Source: JAVBSC01 sp031547305 (lineage in GTDB: Bacteria; Desulfobacterota; Desulfovibrionia; Desulfovibrionales; Desulfovibrionaceae). From it: a DNA stretch of 30,959 nucleotides. The notes under the pieces were generated by a model that was not told where the DNA came from, ran no database searches, and was given only the letters and a program-made list of their open reading frames with translations. Position numbers and translations under genes: made by a program. The stretch lies in contig JAVBSC010000040.1 of assembly GCA_031547305.1 (NCBI GenBank), positions 1-30,959 of the forward strand. Reading direction: 5' to 3'. Every line of letters starts with the position of its first letter. The first letter of the stretch is position 1. This document shows, piece by piece, positions 8,271-16,035 of the stretch.

Positions 8271-10295
8271 TTACGCGCAGTCGTGCTTGTCCCAGGGCTC
8301 GCGGCTGTCGCGGGCCAGGGCGGCTTCCATGCGGGTCAGGGCTTCGTGGAGCTTTTTGATCTGGTTGTTTTTCAGGTTGGGGTCGCGCAAGGCGTCGTAA
8401 AGCACGCAGCCTTCGGCCTGGGCGGGCAGGGGCATATCCGTAAGGTGGCAGATGGTGGGCACCACGTCCGGCAAGGAGCAGCGCCTGGGCATGCGGTAGC
8501 CTTTTTTCACCCCAGGCCCCTGCATGATCAGAATGCCGCGCAAATCGCCGAATTCGCCGTACAGGGCGGAGGGTAGCATGGGCCCGTGCTGGGCCGCGTA
8601 GGAAGGATCAATGGCATAGACCACGTCGCCGACCTGCTCGGTATCGCCGCCCAGGCCCAGAACGGCCGCGTCGCGGCGGGAAAGGGCCAACTGGACCGGG
8701 CGTTTGCCGGTGGCCGGGTCCACATAGGTGATCAGGGCGTCGATGATTTCCCGCACCACTTTGTCGTAGTCTTCCGGCTCCACGATGCCGCCGGGGTTGC
8801 GGCCCTTGAGGTTGACATAGACGTAGAGTTCGCGCTGGGGCAGGGCCTTGCACTTGCTCATGTCCGGATTGAAGCGGAAGAAGGCGTTTTCCCGGTCCGC
8901 CCAGAAGGCGCCGAAGTCGATTTCTCCGTCCTCGGTGGTGGTCGGCTTGGGCGCCTCCTTGGTAAGGCTGGCCAGGCCCTTGGCTATCAGGGGATCAAAG
9001 GGGTTAAAGGCCGGGCCGTCAGCGGAAGCGCCGTGGTCGGAAACAACGATGAGCAGAGTGTCGCGATCAATGGCGTCCAGCACTTTGCCCAGGAGCTTGT
9101 CCTCGGCTTTGTACACGCGGCGATGCACTTCCCACGCGCCGGCCCGCACCTTGGGATCGTCGCTTTCCAGCTTGGCGAACATGGCGTGGTACATCCAGTC
9201 TATGGGATGGGAGTGCATGGCGAAGAGGTCCCATTCCTTGTTCCGCATCAGGTGAATGGCCGCGTCGCCCAGCCATTCGGAAACATTTTCGTTCATTTCG
9301 CAATAAGTATCGTTGTCGATCATATCCAGCATGGACAGAATCATGCCGCCGGCCTCATGGAAGCAGCCCTTGCTCTGCATCTTGACCAGCTCTTTGGCCA
9401 CTTCGGCGGGCTTGGACTCGTAATTGCTGCCGCTGAGCGCGCCGATGATGAAGCGCAGGTCGGAGGCGTCGTCGGAAAGTTCCACCAGCTTGCACTTGAA
9501 GAACACGTCTTCCTTGCGGCCGTCCGGGAAATTGATGGTGGTTTCCAGGCGCTCGCTCCAGCCGCCGACCTTCAAAGTGCAGAACGCCTGCTTGAAGTCC
9601 TTGGTCGGCGACAGGGTGGCCACGTCGTAGCCGTCCTTGCCGGTTTCCCGCACCAGGAGCCACCAGGTTGTGGGCGCGGGTTTGACCCTGGCGTTGGGGA
9701 AGCTCAGTCTGAGTTCCATTTCCAGGGCGTCTTCCATGTGATCCGGCGTGTTTTTCCAGTCTTTGGCCTTCTGAAACTTGCCGCGCAGCGCGCCGGGGTA
9801 GAAGCCGGTGGTGACCATGTGGTCGCCGCTCACGGAGAACAGGTGGTTAAGGTTGGGCAGCTCGTCGCGGAACTCGCCCAGGCCCAGGCCCACGCCGCCC
9901 AGAATGATCCCGTTTTCCATGCGGGAAGGCCAGGAAGTGGGGTAGTTCATGACAATGCACTTCTTGCCGGCCTTGTCCGCGGCTTCCCAGATGTATTCCG
10001 CCTTGCAGCGCAGGCTGGAGAAGCTTTGGAAAATGCTGGAGTTGTCCACGGGTTTGTCTTCGGGAAAATAGAAGAAGTCCGTAATGCCGTGGGTGCCCGG
10101 CCAGGCGCCGGTGGCGATGGAAGTCCAGTTGGGAGGAGTGACCGTGGGGTAGGGAACCTGGCATTTTTCCGCGAATACGCCTTTGTCCATAAGGCGCTTG
10201 AAGTTGGGCAACTCGCCTTCGGCCACCAGCTTGTCCAGCAGACCTGGCATGGCGCAGTCAAACCCCAAAATTACGACTTTGTTGTTTTTGGACAT
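8271..10295 (-). CDS. Alkaline-phosphatase-superfamily phosphodiesterase/phosphohydrolase, cytoplasmic
   Basis: Protein of 674 aa of the type I phosphodiesterase/nucleotide pyrophosphatase branch of the alkaline phosphatase superfamily. Visible metal and catalytic elements: GFDC with Asp13, PTVTPPNWTSIATG with the probable nucleophile Thr53, HPIDWMYH in the middle, and VVSDHGAS. The histidine that commonly precedes the C-terminal GILIxxGPG motif is not obvious: the sequence is FGDLRGILIMQGPGVKKG. There is no signal peptide, so it acts in the cytoplasm. AGGAGGAG lies 6 bases before the ATG. It heads the transcript that probably continues into the importer genes. A plausible role is releasing ethanolamine or another headgroup from an imported phosphoester; the substrate is unknown. 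Confidence 0.85.
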   Translation of the reverse strand: MSKNNKVVILGFDCAMPGLLDKLVAEGELPNFKRLMDKGVFAEKCQVPYPTVTPPNWTSIATGAWPGTHGITDFFYFPEDKPVDNSSIFQSFSSLRCKAEYIWEAADKAGKKCIVMNYPTSWPSRMENGIILGGVGLGLGEFRDELPNLNHLFSVSGDHMVTTGFYPGALRGKFQKAKDWKNTPDHMEDALEMELRLSFPNARVKPAPTTWWLLVRETGKDGYDVATLSPTKDFKQAFCTLKVGGWSERLETTINFPDGRKEDVFFKCKLVELSDDASDLRFIIGALSGSNYESKPAEVAKELVKMQSKGCFHEAGGMILSMLDMIDNDTYCEMNENVSEWLGDAAIHLMRNKEWDLFAMHSHPIDWMYHAMFAKLESDDPKVRAGAWEVHRRVYKAEDKLLGKVLDAIDRDTLLIVVSDHGASADGPAFNPFDPLIAKGLASLTKEAPKPTTTEDGEIDFGAFWADRENAFFRFNPDMSKCKALPQRELYVYVNLKGRNPGGIVEPEDYDKVVREIIDALITYVDPATGKRPVQLALSRRDAAVLGLGGDTEQVGDVVYAIDPSYAAQHGPMLPSALYGEFGDLRGILIMQGPGVKKGYRMPRRCSLPDVVPTICHLTDMPLPAQAEGCVLYDALRDPNLKNNQIKKLHEALTRMEAALARDSREPWDKHDCA

Positions 10296-10420
10296 GAAAA
10301 ACTCCTCCTGAAGCCGCCGGGTTTTACCGGCCTGATAATGGTTCTGAAGAAAACCGCGCCTTGACCATGTGGGCGGAAGCCGGTGAGGGTATGAAACAAA
10401 TGAAACTTTTTGATTATTTC

Positions 10421-10434
10421 TGAAACTGATTTCA
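10421..10434. promoter_or_regulatory. Palindromic operator, left copy
   Basis: TGAAACTGATTTCA has arms TGAAA and TTTCA around four bases. Including the preceding TTTC it matches the copy at 10649-10666 in 17 of 18 bases. It begins at the last base of the leftward -10 box and covers the expected start of transcription, a classical repressor position. The 14-bp TGAAA-N4-TTTCA form is like known LacI-family operators (for example CcpA cre sites), but lacks their central CG. Confidence 0.6.
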
Positions 10435-10462
10435 AGATATGGGCAAGTGATTTTTGTGTCAA
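10434..10462 (-). promoter_or_regulatory. Sigma70 promoter for the phosphodiesterase/importer operon
   Basis: On the minus strand TTGACA (10457-10462) is followed by 17 bases and TATCTT (10434-10439). Transcription should start near 10427, giving a leader of about 130 bases before the phosphodiesterase ATG. It is the best-matching promoter seen in the window and is overlapped by the left operator. Confidence 0.65.
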
Positions 10463-10618
10463 GAATTTTTTAAAAAAATATTTCAGGAAACACTTCTTTT
10501 GAATTGTGTAAGTCAATATTAGTAAATTATGCGCATAAATTATGGTTTTTCCCGATTTATAAAATATAATAAGCATTATGTAGAAACCATGGCGGCCAAG
10601 GCCTTCCGTAAATTTTTA

Positions 10619-10648
10619 TTGACTTTTTGTGAAAAAAGATTCAAACAT
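10619..10648 (+). promoter_or_regulatory. Candidate promoter of the microcompartment operon
   Basis: TTGACT at 10619-10624 is followed after 18 bases by the poor -10 candidate AAACAT. The right operator begins five bases later. The -10 match is weak, so the promoter may need an activator, or transcription may start from TATAAT at about 10564-10569 instead. Confidence 0.35.
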
Positions 10649-10652
10649 TTTC

Positions 10653-10666
10653 TGAAACTAATTTCA
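10653..10666. promoter_or_regulatory. Palindromic operator, right copy
   Basis: TGAAACTAATTTCA, differing at one base from the left copy at 10421, lies immediately downstream of the candidate rightward promoter and is followed by two TTTCATTAA half-site-like repeats. The matched pair implies that one regulator controls both divergent operons. Confidence 0.55.
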
Positions 10667-10736
10667 TTAAGTTTCATTAATGCTGGCATTTTTCGGAGAA
10701 CACTCCTTAGAACCACAGGCCGGGGGTTATATTGAG

Positions 10737-12086
10737 GTGGTGCAAAGCGCGTTTTTATCCGCGGTGCGGGCGGCCGGAGTGGTCGGCATGGGCGGCGCCG
10801 GGTTTCCCAGCCACGTCAAGTACGCGGCCAGAGCCGGTATGTTAATCGCCAACGGCTGCGAATGCGAACCGTTGCTGGCTTCGGACCGCCACCTCATGCT
10901 CCACGAGGCCCCGGCCCTGCTGGAGGCCATGCGCCTTCTGGCCGGCCAGATCGGCGCAACGCGCTGCGTCATAGCCATCAAAGCCAAGCATAAAGACCTG
11001 GCCGTAACCCTGCGCCAGGCCGCCGGCAAAGACGTAGAACTGGCCTTGCTGCCGGATTTTTACCCGGCCGGGGACGAGCAAACCCTGCTCAGCCACCTCA
11101 GCGGCCGCTCTGTGCCTCCCCTGGGGCTGCCCCTGGATGTGGACGCCCTGGTGGCCAACGTGGCCACCCTGTTCAACGCCGGCCGGGCCGCTTTGTCGGA
11201 AGGGGGCCTGCCCCTGACCAGGCGGCTGCTTACCGTGGCCGGCCAAGTGCGCACCCCGGCGGTTCTGGACGCTCCGCTCGGCCTGCCTCTTACCGAATGT
11301 ATTCAGGCCTGCGGGGGCCTCAATATCAAAGATTCCGTCTATATCCTGGGGGGGCCGCTCATGGGCCGCCTGCTCGATTCCGAAACCGCCCTGGAAAAAG
11401 CGGTGGTCACCAAAACCCTTAGCGGCCTGATCGTCCTGCCGCAGGGCCACCCCCTGCACCTGAACGCCCGGCAGAAAATCGAAACAATGCGCCGCCGCGC
11501 CAAAGCGGCCTGCATCCAGTGCCGTCTGTGCACGGAACTTTGCCCCCGCTACCTTAACGGCCAGCCCTTTGAAACGCACCGGATCATGCGCGCCTTTGCC
11601 GCCGGGCAGGAACTTGCCCCGGATTCCGCCAATGAAGCCCTGCTCTGTTGCGAATGCGGCATCTGCGAACTCATGGCCTGCCCCATGAATTTGTCGCCCC
11701 GGCGCATCAACATCGCCATCAAAAATCGCCTGCGTGAGCGGAACGCCAAGTACCAGGGCGGCCGCGACACAGCCACCCGGCCTTTTGCCGCCTACCGTCG
11801 CGTTCCCGGCGAGCGTCTGGCCCTGCGTCTGGGCCTTGGTCCATATCTGGCCCAGAAGCCGCGTTTCCTGCCCCTGCCTGAGCCCCGCGCCCTGCACATC
11901 CCCCTGAAGCAGCACATCGGCGCGCCGGCCCTGCCGATCGTCAAAACCGGCGACCTCGTCCGGGCTGGCGCCCTGCTCGCGGAAATTCCGCAAGGCGCCC
12001 TGGGGGCACGAGTCCACGCCGGCCTCAGCGGCATGGTCACTGTGCTTCCCGATTCCATAAGCATTATTGCCGGAGGACCACAATGA
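10737..12086 (+). CDS. pduS: PduS-like RnfC-family flavo-iron-sulfur protein of the microcompartment
   Basis: Homologue of PduS, the cobalamin reductase/electron-transfer protein of propanediol compartments. It opens with the RnfC/NQO1-type nucleotide-flavin motif VVGMGGAGFPSHVK, has the YPAGDEQTLL segment, then two 4Fe-4S motifs of the CxxCxxCxxxCP type (CIQCRLCTELCP near 11512 and CCECGICELMACP near 11647). It ends in a barrel-sandwich domain (HIGAPALPIVKTGDLVRAGALL). It may reduce the corrinoid for EutT or move electrons from NADH across the shell via the PduT-like protein. The start is uncertain: the GTG at 10737 aligns with the Salmonella PduS start and follows a G-rich stretch, while an in-frame ATG at 10680 adds 19 unconserved residues. 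Confidence 0.92.
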   Translation: MVQSAFLSAVRAAGVVGMGGAGFPSHVKYAARAGMLIANGCECEPLLASDRHLMLHEAPALLEAMRLLAGQIGATRCVIAIKAKHKDLAVTLRQAAGKDVELALLPDFYPAGDEQTLLSHLSGRSVPPLGLPLDVDALVANVATLFNAGRAALSEGGLPLTRRLLTVAGQVRTPAVLDAPLGLPLTECIQACGGLNIKDSVYILGGPLMGRLLDSETALEKAVVTKTLSGLIVLPQGHPLHLNARQKIETMRRRAKAACIQCRLCTELCPRYLNGQPFETHRIMRAFAAGQELAPDSANEALLCCECGICELMACPMNLSPRRINIAIKNRLRERNAKYQGGRDTATRPFAAYRRVPGERLALRLGLGPYLAQKPRFLPLPEPRALHIPLKQHIGAPALPIVKTGDLVRAGALLAEIPQGALGARVHAGLSGMVTVLPDSISIIAGGPQ

Positions 12087-12640
12087 CCCCGGAGCTCACC
12101 GCCATCGGCATGCTCGAATCCACCTGCATAGCCAGGGGCATTGAAGCGGCCGACCAGATGCTCAAAACAGCCGGCGTCGCGCCACTGTTCTTTAAAACCA
12201 TCTGCCCCGGCAAATACGCGGCGGCCATCAGCGGCGATGTGGCCGCTGTCATCGCCTCCATAGAAGCGGGCAAAACCGTGCTGGCCGAATCTCTGGCTGA
12301 CTGGTTCGTCATTCCCAACATCCACCCGGACATCCCGGTCGCCTTTGCCGGCCTTGCTCCCATGCCCAAACCCAACGCCCTGGGCATACTGGAAACCTTT
12401 TCCGCCGCTTCAATAATCCTGGCCGCGGACGCCGCCGCCAAAGCCGCCTCCGTCCACATCCTGGACGTCCGCCTGGCCATGGGGCTGGGCGGCAAAGGCT
12501 ATGCCCTGCTGGTGGGCGACGTGGCCGCCGTGGAAGCCTCCGTCAACGCCGGAGCCCAGGCCGCTGCGCAGAGCGGTTTGCTGGTTGCGAAAACCGTCAT
12601 TCCGCAGCCTTCGGAAGAATTGTGGGAATGTCTGGCTTAA
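12083..12640 (+). CDS. pduT: PduT-like tandem-BMC shell protein with probable Fe-S cluster
   Basis: Trimeric shell protein of 185 aa with two BMC domains (about residues 5-88 and 96-180). Cys41, in KTICPGK, matches the cysteine of Salmonella PduT that holds a 4Fe-4S cluster at the trimer pore. The second domain carries HPDIPVAFAGL before it and GLGGKGYALLVGDVAAVEASV. It overlaps the preceding pduS-like gene by four bases (ATGA) and has GGAGG upstream, so the two are made together. PduS and PduT are known to interact in the propanediol system. Here they form the likely electron conduit of an ethanolamine-type compartment. Confidence 0.95.
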   Translation: MTPELTAIGMLESTCIARGIEAADQMLKTAGVAPLFFKTICPGKYAAAISGDVAAVIASIEAGKTVLAESLADWFVIPNIHPDIPVAFAGLAPMPKPNALGILETFSAASIILAADAAAKAASVHILDVRLAMGLGGKGYALLVGDVAAVEASVNAGAQAAAQSGLLVAKTVIPQPSEELWECLA

Positions 12641-12660
12641 GAGCTGAATTGAGGAAAAAT

Positions 12661-13347
12661 ATGCCCGCACTTGATGTCGTACCCATAAACATCCTGGCTT
12701 CCAGAGTGATCGCCAGCGCGCATCCGGATTTGCTGCGCGCCCTGGAAGGCGCGGCCGGGCTTGCTGCCGGCGCGCTGGACAATGGCAACGGACAGTCGTT
12801 GGCCCTGTTCACGGCGGATTGCGATGACGTGGGCTATATAGCGGTGGACGAAGCCACCAAGCAGGCGGCTGTGGAAGTGCTGTACGCGGCATCCTTTTAT
12901 GCCGGGGCCGGCAACGCCTCCACGGCCCTGGCCGGGGAGTTCATCGGCATTCTGGCCGGCCCCAGCCCGGCTGACGCGGCGGCGGGCCTGGCCGCGGCCG
13001 TGGATTGCTACAAAAACGACGCGGCCTTTCACTATGCGGATGCGGCCAACTCCATAATTTTTCTGGATCATCTGATCCCCAGGGCTGGCAGTTACCTGAG
13101 CCGGGAAGCCGGTGTGGAGCCGGGTTCCTCGATGGCTTACCTGATCGCCCCTCCTCTGGAGGCGGCCTTTGCTCTGGACGCGGCCCTCAAGTCCGCCGGA
13201 GTGCGCTTGGCCAGGTATTTTGCCCCGCCCACGCCCACGAACTTTTCCGGAGCCTGGCTTTCCGGCGGCCAGGCGGATTGCCGCGCCGCCTGCGCCGCCT
13301 TCCGCCAGGCCGTGCTGGACGTGGCGGAAAGGCCGATTGGAGGATGA
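12661..13347 (+). CDS. eutL: EutL trimeric tandem-BMC shell protein
   Basis: Shell protein of 228 aa, close to the E. coli length of about 219. Conserved stretches include DDVGYIAVDEATKQAAVEV, YAGAGNAS, IPRAGSYLSREAG and MAYLIAPPLEAAFALDAALKSA. EutL trimers form gated pores in the facets of ethanolamine compartments. The ATG at 12661 matches the family start MPALD and has TTGAGG upstream; an in-frame ATG at 12622 would overlap the previous gene. Confidence 0.96.
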   Translation: MPALDVVPINILASRVIASAHPDLLRALEGAAGLAAGALDNGNGQSLALFTADCDDVGYIAVDEATKQAAVEVLYAASFYAGAGNASTALAGEFIGILAGPSPADAAAGLAAAVDCYKNDAAFHYADAANSIIFLDHLIPRAGSYLSREAGVEPGSSMAYLIAPPLEAAFALDAALKSAGVRLARYFAPPTPTNFSGAWLSGGQADCRAACAAFRQAVLDVAERPIGG

Positions 13348-13392
13348 TGGGGGATGGGGACAGACGTGGAAATTTTAGCAGGACAGACAGGC

Positions 13393-13734
13393 ATGAGCGA
13401 TACGGAAAACAAGAGCATCCGCGCCTATGTGCCGGGCAAGCAAATTACCCTGGCCCATCTGATCGCCCATCCTTCTCCGGAGGTTTGCGACAAGACGGGC
13501 ATTGACGATGTGGACGCCATCGGCGTGCTCACCCTGACGCCGGGCGAAACTTCCATTATCGCGGCGGACATGGCCGTCAAGGCGGCCGCGGTGTCCATCG
13601 CCTTTCTGGACCGTTTTTCCGGCACCCTGATTCTCTACGGCTCCGTTGGCGATGTGGAAGAAGCTTTGCGCGGCGTTATGAATATTCTGGTCAACCAGAT
13701 GGATTACGGCGGATGCAAGATCACCAGGCATTAG
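13393..13734 (+). CDS. eutS: EutS circularly permuted BMC-H shell protein
   Basis: Hexameric shell protein of 113 aa (E. coli 111). Diagnostic stretches are YVPGKQITLAHLIAHP, LTPGETSIIAADMAVKAA and FLDRFSGTLILYGSVGDVEEAL. EutS hexamers are bent in E. coli and are thought to sit at shell edges. The chosen ATG at 13393 gives the family length, with AGGA nine bases upstream. An ATG at 13354 has a stronger GGAGG but adds 13 residues, so the start is not fully settled. Confidence 0.95.
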   Translation: MSDTENKSIRAYVPGKQITLAHLIAHPSPEVCDKTGIDDVDAIGVLTLTPGETSIIAADMAVKAAAVSIAFLDRFSGTLILYGSVGDVEEALRGVMNILVNQMDYGGCKITRH

Positions 13735-13735
13735 T

Positions 13736-14209
13736 ATGGTAAAGCGCTGGAATGTATTGCTGGCCGGGGTCAGCGGGGTTGGCAAGAGCAGCCTGATTGC
13801 GGCTCTGTGCGGCAACGCCGGGACAGTGGCAAAGACGCAGGCCTTGGTATTTCATGGGACGCGGTGCATTGATTTGCCTGGTGAATACCTGATGCATCCC
13901 CAGTTGCGGCGCAATTTTTTGACCACAGCCCTGGATGCGCGGGCAGTGTTGTTTTTGCAGGGCGCGGACATGCGGCCCGGCGGCCTGCCGGCGGACTTTT
14001 TGCGCAATCTGGGCAAAACGCCGGTCATCGGGGTGATCAGCCGCATTGACGCAGCTAGGGCGAATCCGCCGGCGGCCCGCCGGGAACTTTCACGCCTGGG
14101 CCTGGCGGAGCCGTTTTTCGCGGTAAGCATAAAAGATGAGCAAAGCCTGGAAGTCTTGCGGCAAGGGTTGGCGGAACGCGGATTGTGGACGGAACAAGGA
14201 ACAGCCTGA
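13736..14209 (+). CDS. eutP: EutP/PduV-family small GTPase-like protein
   Basis: P-loop NTPase of 157 aa. Walker A is GVSGVGKSS (residues 11-19), the switch region reads KTQALVF and DLPGEY with the G3 Asp46 and Gly49, and the G4 motif is SRID (102-105) instead of NKxD. EutP has been reported to have acetate kinase activity, and its relative PduV is associated with the shell. It begins one base after the eutS stop and its own stop overlaps the eutQ start (TGATG). Confidence 0.9.
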   Translation: MVKRWNVLLAGVSGVGKSSLIAALCGNAGTVAKTQALVFHGTRCIDLPGEYLMHPQLRRNFLTTALDARAVLFLQGADMRPGGLPADFLRNLGKTPVIGVISRIDAARANPPAARRELSRLGLAEPFFAVSIKDEQSLEVLRQGLAERGLWTEQGTA

Positions 14210-15174
14210 TGAAACGGCAGATCATAACCGCTTTTGATATAAAACACGCCAGACGGGACGGGCTGCGGGAGCTGGTTTTGCCAGCCGGGAGCATCGTCAC
14301 GCCCCAAGCCAGGGATGATGCGAAAGACGCGCGAATCAGCCTTGTTTCGAATAATAGTCAAGCTATCGTTAACGATTCGGTAAGCAGCATAATGATAAAC
14401 AGGAAAGTTATCGAAGGGTTGGAGAATGGAGAAAACGCCATGGAACACAGCATAATGCCGCGGAGTGAAATTTCAAGTGTCGGGCGTTCTTCACCGCCAC
14501 CTCTGCCGGATTTGCCATATCTTTCCCTTGACGGCTCCGTGCCGGTTCCGGCGTCGCGCGCCGCAAAAAGCTGTTCCTGCTCCGATTCCTGCGCCGGCGG
14601 TCCGGCCAGGCCTTCCGAGCCGCAGTCCCTGCGCCGGGAAGTGCTGCAACGGATCAAAGCCAAACTGGGCGCTGCCCAGGCGCAAAGCCCGCTTCTGGAG
14701 CAGCTTGTGGATAAGGCCATTAAGGAGTTGGCCGTTCCGTCATGCAACGGCGCCTGCCAGAGTTGCATGAGCGGAGCGCCGCAGTCGGATAGGATTCCGG
14801 CCGCCGAACCTTCCGGCCGCGGCCGGGCCGGCGGGGTAATCGCCGTGGACGGCAACACTTTGCCCTGGCAACGCTTTAGCGGCGCGTCAGACGGGCAGGT
14901 GAACATTGTGGACGTGATCACACCGGCGGACAACTCGCCCATGGGCGGCGGCTATCTGGAGTGGAACGCCACGTCCTTTCCATGGACCCTGGCTTACGCG
15001 GAACTGGATGTTGTTCTGGAGGGCGAGTTGCACATCACCGCGGCCGGCCCGACTGTGATCGGCCGGCCGGGCGACATGCTCTTCATTCCCAAGGGCACCA
15101 GCGTGATCTTCTCTTCCCCCGGTTACGTGCGCTTTGCTTATGCTACCTGGCCGGCGGACTGGAGCGCCCAATGA
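14209..15174 (+). CDS. eutQ: EutQ cupin acetate kinase with cysteine-rich insertion
   Basis: EutQ-type protein of 321 aa, against about 233 in E. coli. Order of parts: N-terminal module (1-47, MKRQIITAFD onward, ending near ISLV), a long unconserved linker, the conserved helical segment LRREVLQRIKAKL (141-153) and LLEQLVDKAIKEL (162-174), then the C-terminal cupin (about 208-321; FPWTLAYAELDVVLEGELH, MLFIPKGTS, YATWPADW). The linker adds two cysteine groups, CSCSDSC (122-128) and CNGACQSC (179-186), not present in E. coli EutQ and possibly metal- or cluster-binding. EutQ proteins can interconvert acetyl phosphate and ATP/acetate and are linked to shell assembly. The start overlaps the eutP stop by one base, with AAGGA upstream. 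Confidence 0.93.
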   Translation: MKRQIITAFDIKHARRDGLRELVLPAGSIVTPQARDDAKDARISLVSNNSQAIVNDSVSSIMINRKVIEGLENGENAMEHSIMPRSEISSVGRSSPPPLPDLPYLSLDGSVPVPASRAAKSCSCSDSCAGGPARPSEPQSLRREVLQRIKAKLGAAQAQSPLLEQLVDKAIKELAVPSCNGACQSCMSGAPQSDRIPAAEPSGRGRAGGVIAVDGNTLPWQRFSGASDGQVNIVDVITPADNSPMGGGYLEWNATSFPWTLAYAELDVVLEGELHITAAGPTVIGRPGDMLFIPKGTSVIFSSPGYVRFAYATWPADWSAQ

Positions 15175-15980
15175 TTTTTTTGACCGAAGACGACCTGCGC
15201 GTCCGTTTCGGCCTGGGCCGGGGCGGAGAGATTCGCCTGTCCCCCGGTGAACGCCTTACCCCGGCCGCCTGGATGCTGGTGCGCGAGCGCCGGATCCGCG
15301 TCCTTCACGTTGACGCCCATGGCCGGGTGGCCCTGGCTGACGAAAGCGGCGCTGGCAAACGCGTGGCCGTTCTGCGCACGGACGCGGCCGGCCGTTTCGG
15401 CAAGCGCTGCTCCCAGTGCGGTTCCACGGTTCAGGACAAGCCGGAAGGCCTGACCCACCTGGACGGTGAAACCCTGGTGCCCAAGACCCACCCGCGCATT
15501 CTGCTCCGTGGACGCCTGGACTCCGCCATCGCCGCCCTGATCCTGGCCCAGACCCAGTACGACCCGCAAAACAGGCTGCCCCAGGAACTCAAATCCTGGC
15601 TGGCCGACCTGCGCTCCTGGCTGGGCGCGATTCTGCGTTCCGAAGTCACCGGCGAACCTGTGTCCGACCTGGGCATGGGCGACTTCACTTTTGCCGCCAT
15701 CCACGCCATGTCCCATAACCCGGACAAACTCCTGGGCCACGACCACCTGGTGCCCGAAGCCGCTCACGGACCCAATGTGGCCCTGCTCAACTTCGCCCGT
15801 GCCCAAACCCGCGAGGTGGAACTGGCCGCCGCCAGCCTGGAACACCCCCCCAGGCCGGACATAGTGCGCGCCCTGAACCGCCTGAGCAGCGCCCTGTACG
15901 TGCTCATGCTCTGCACCAGACTGGCTGAACAAGGCAAAACCCTGCCAAGGGCGGGAGAAATTGGAAGATTATCCGGATAG
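15171..15980 (+). CDS. eutT: EutT corrinoid adenosyltransferase lacking most of the metal motif
   Basis: ATP:cob(I)alamin adenosyltransferase of 269 aa, which makes the adenosylcobalamin needed by EutBC. Family stretches: GLTHLDGETLVPKTHPR, LADLRSWLGAILR, LLGHDHLVPEAAHG, LNRLSSALYVLM. The enterobacterial HX11CCX2C metal motif is largely lost: position 67 is Val, 75 is Arg, 79 is Arg, and only Cys80 and Cys83 remain. Residues 1-48 share the EutQ/EutC N-terminal pattern (TEDDLR, ELxxxGxxLTP). The ATG overlaps the eutQ stop by four bases (ATGA) and has GGAG upstream. Confidence 0.94.
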   Translation: MIFLTEDDLRVRFGLGRGGEIRLSPGERLTPAAWMLVRERRIRVLHVDAHGRVALADESGAGKRVAVLRTDAAGRFGKRCSQCGSTVQDKPEGLTHLDGETLVPKTHPRILLRGRLDSAIAALILAQTQYDPQNRLPQELKSWLADLRSWLGAILRSEVTGEPVSDLGMGDFTFAAIHAMSHNPDKLLGHDHLVPEAAHGPNVALLNFARAQTREVELAAASLEHPPRPDIVRALNRLSSALYVLMLCTRLAEQGKTLPRAGEIGRLSG

Positions 15981-15986
15981 ATTGTT

Positions 15987-16001
15987 GAGGGGCTCCGCCT
16001 C
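15987..16001. repeat. GGCTCCGCC repeat between eutT and eutD
   Basis: GAGGGGCTCCGCCTC, self-complementary at its ends, shares GGGGCTCCGCCTC with the minus-strand copy at 19156-19170. It lies in the 55-bp gap before eutD, whose ribosome-binding site is AAGGAA. Confidence 0.5.
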
Positions 16002-16035
16002 TTAAACTCCCCCGGTCTAAAAAAGGAAAATTCCT

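Larger units (their letters stand above)
10296..10736. other. AT-rich divergent control region between importer and microcompartment operons
   Basis: About 440 bases without a convincing gene, much richer in A+T than its surroundings. It holds the leftward promoter at 10434-10462, the two matching operators at 10421 and 10653, and a candidate rightward promoter at 10619-10648. It also holds a tandem TTTCATTAA repeat (10662-10670 and 10672-10680) next to the right operator and two TGAAAC copies at 10392 and 10401. Short reading frames here have no recognisable content. Confidence 0.7.

Noticed and set aside
8586..10364. Long plus-strand reading frame of 592 codons opposite the phosphodiesterase gene
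   Set aside because: Its translation has no family resemblance, and the opposite strand encodes a clear enzyme with a good ribosome-binding site. It is a by-product of GC-rich codon use.
10296..10736. Cobalamin riboswitch in front of the compartment operon
   Set aside because: No B12-box-like GCCACTG element with flanking stems was found in this or the other intergenic gaps. The one GCCACTG seen (about 3951) is inside the binding-protein gene.
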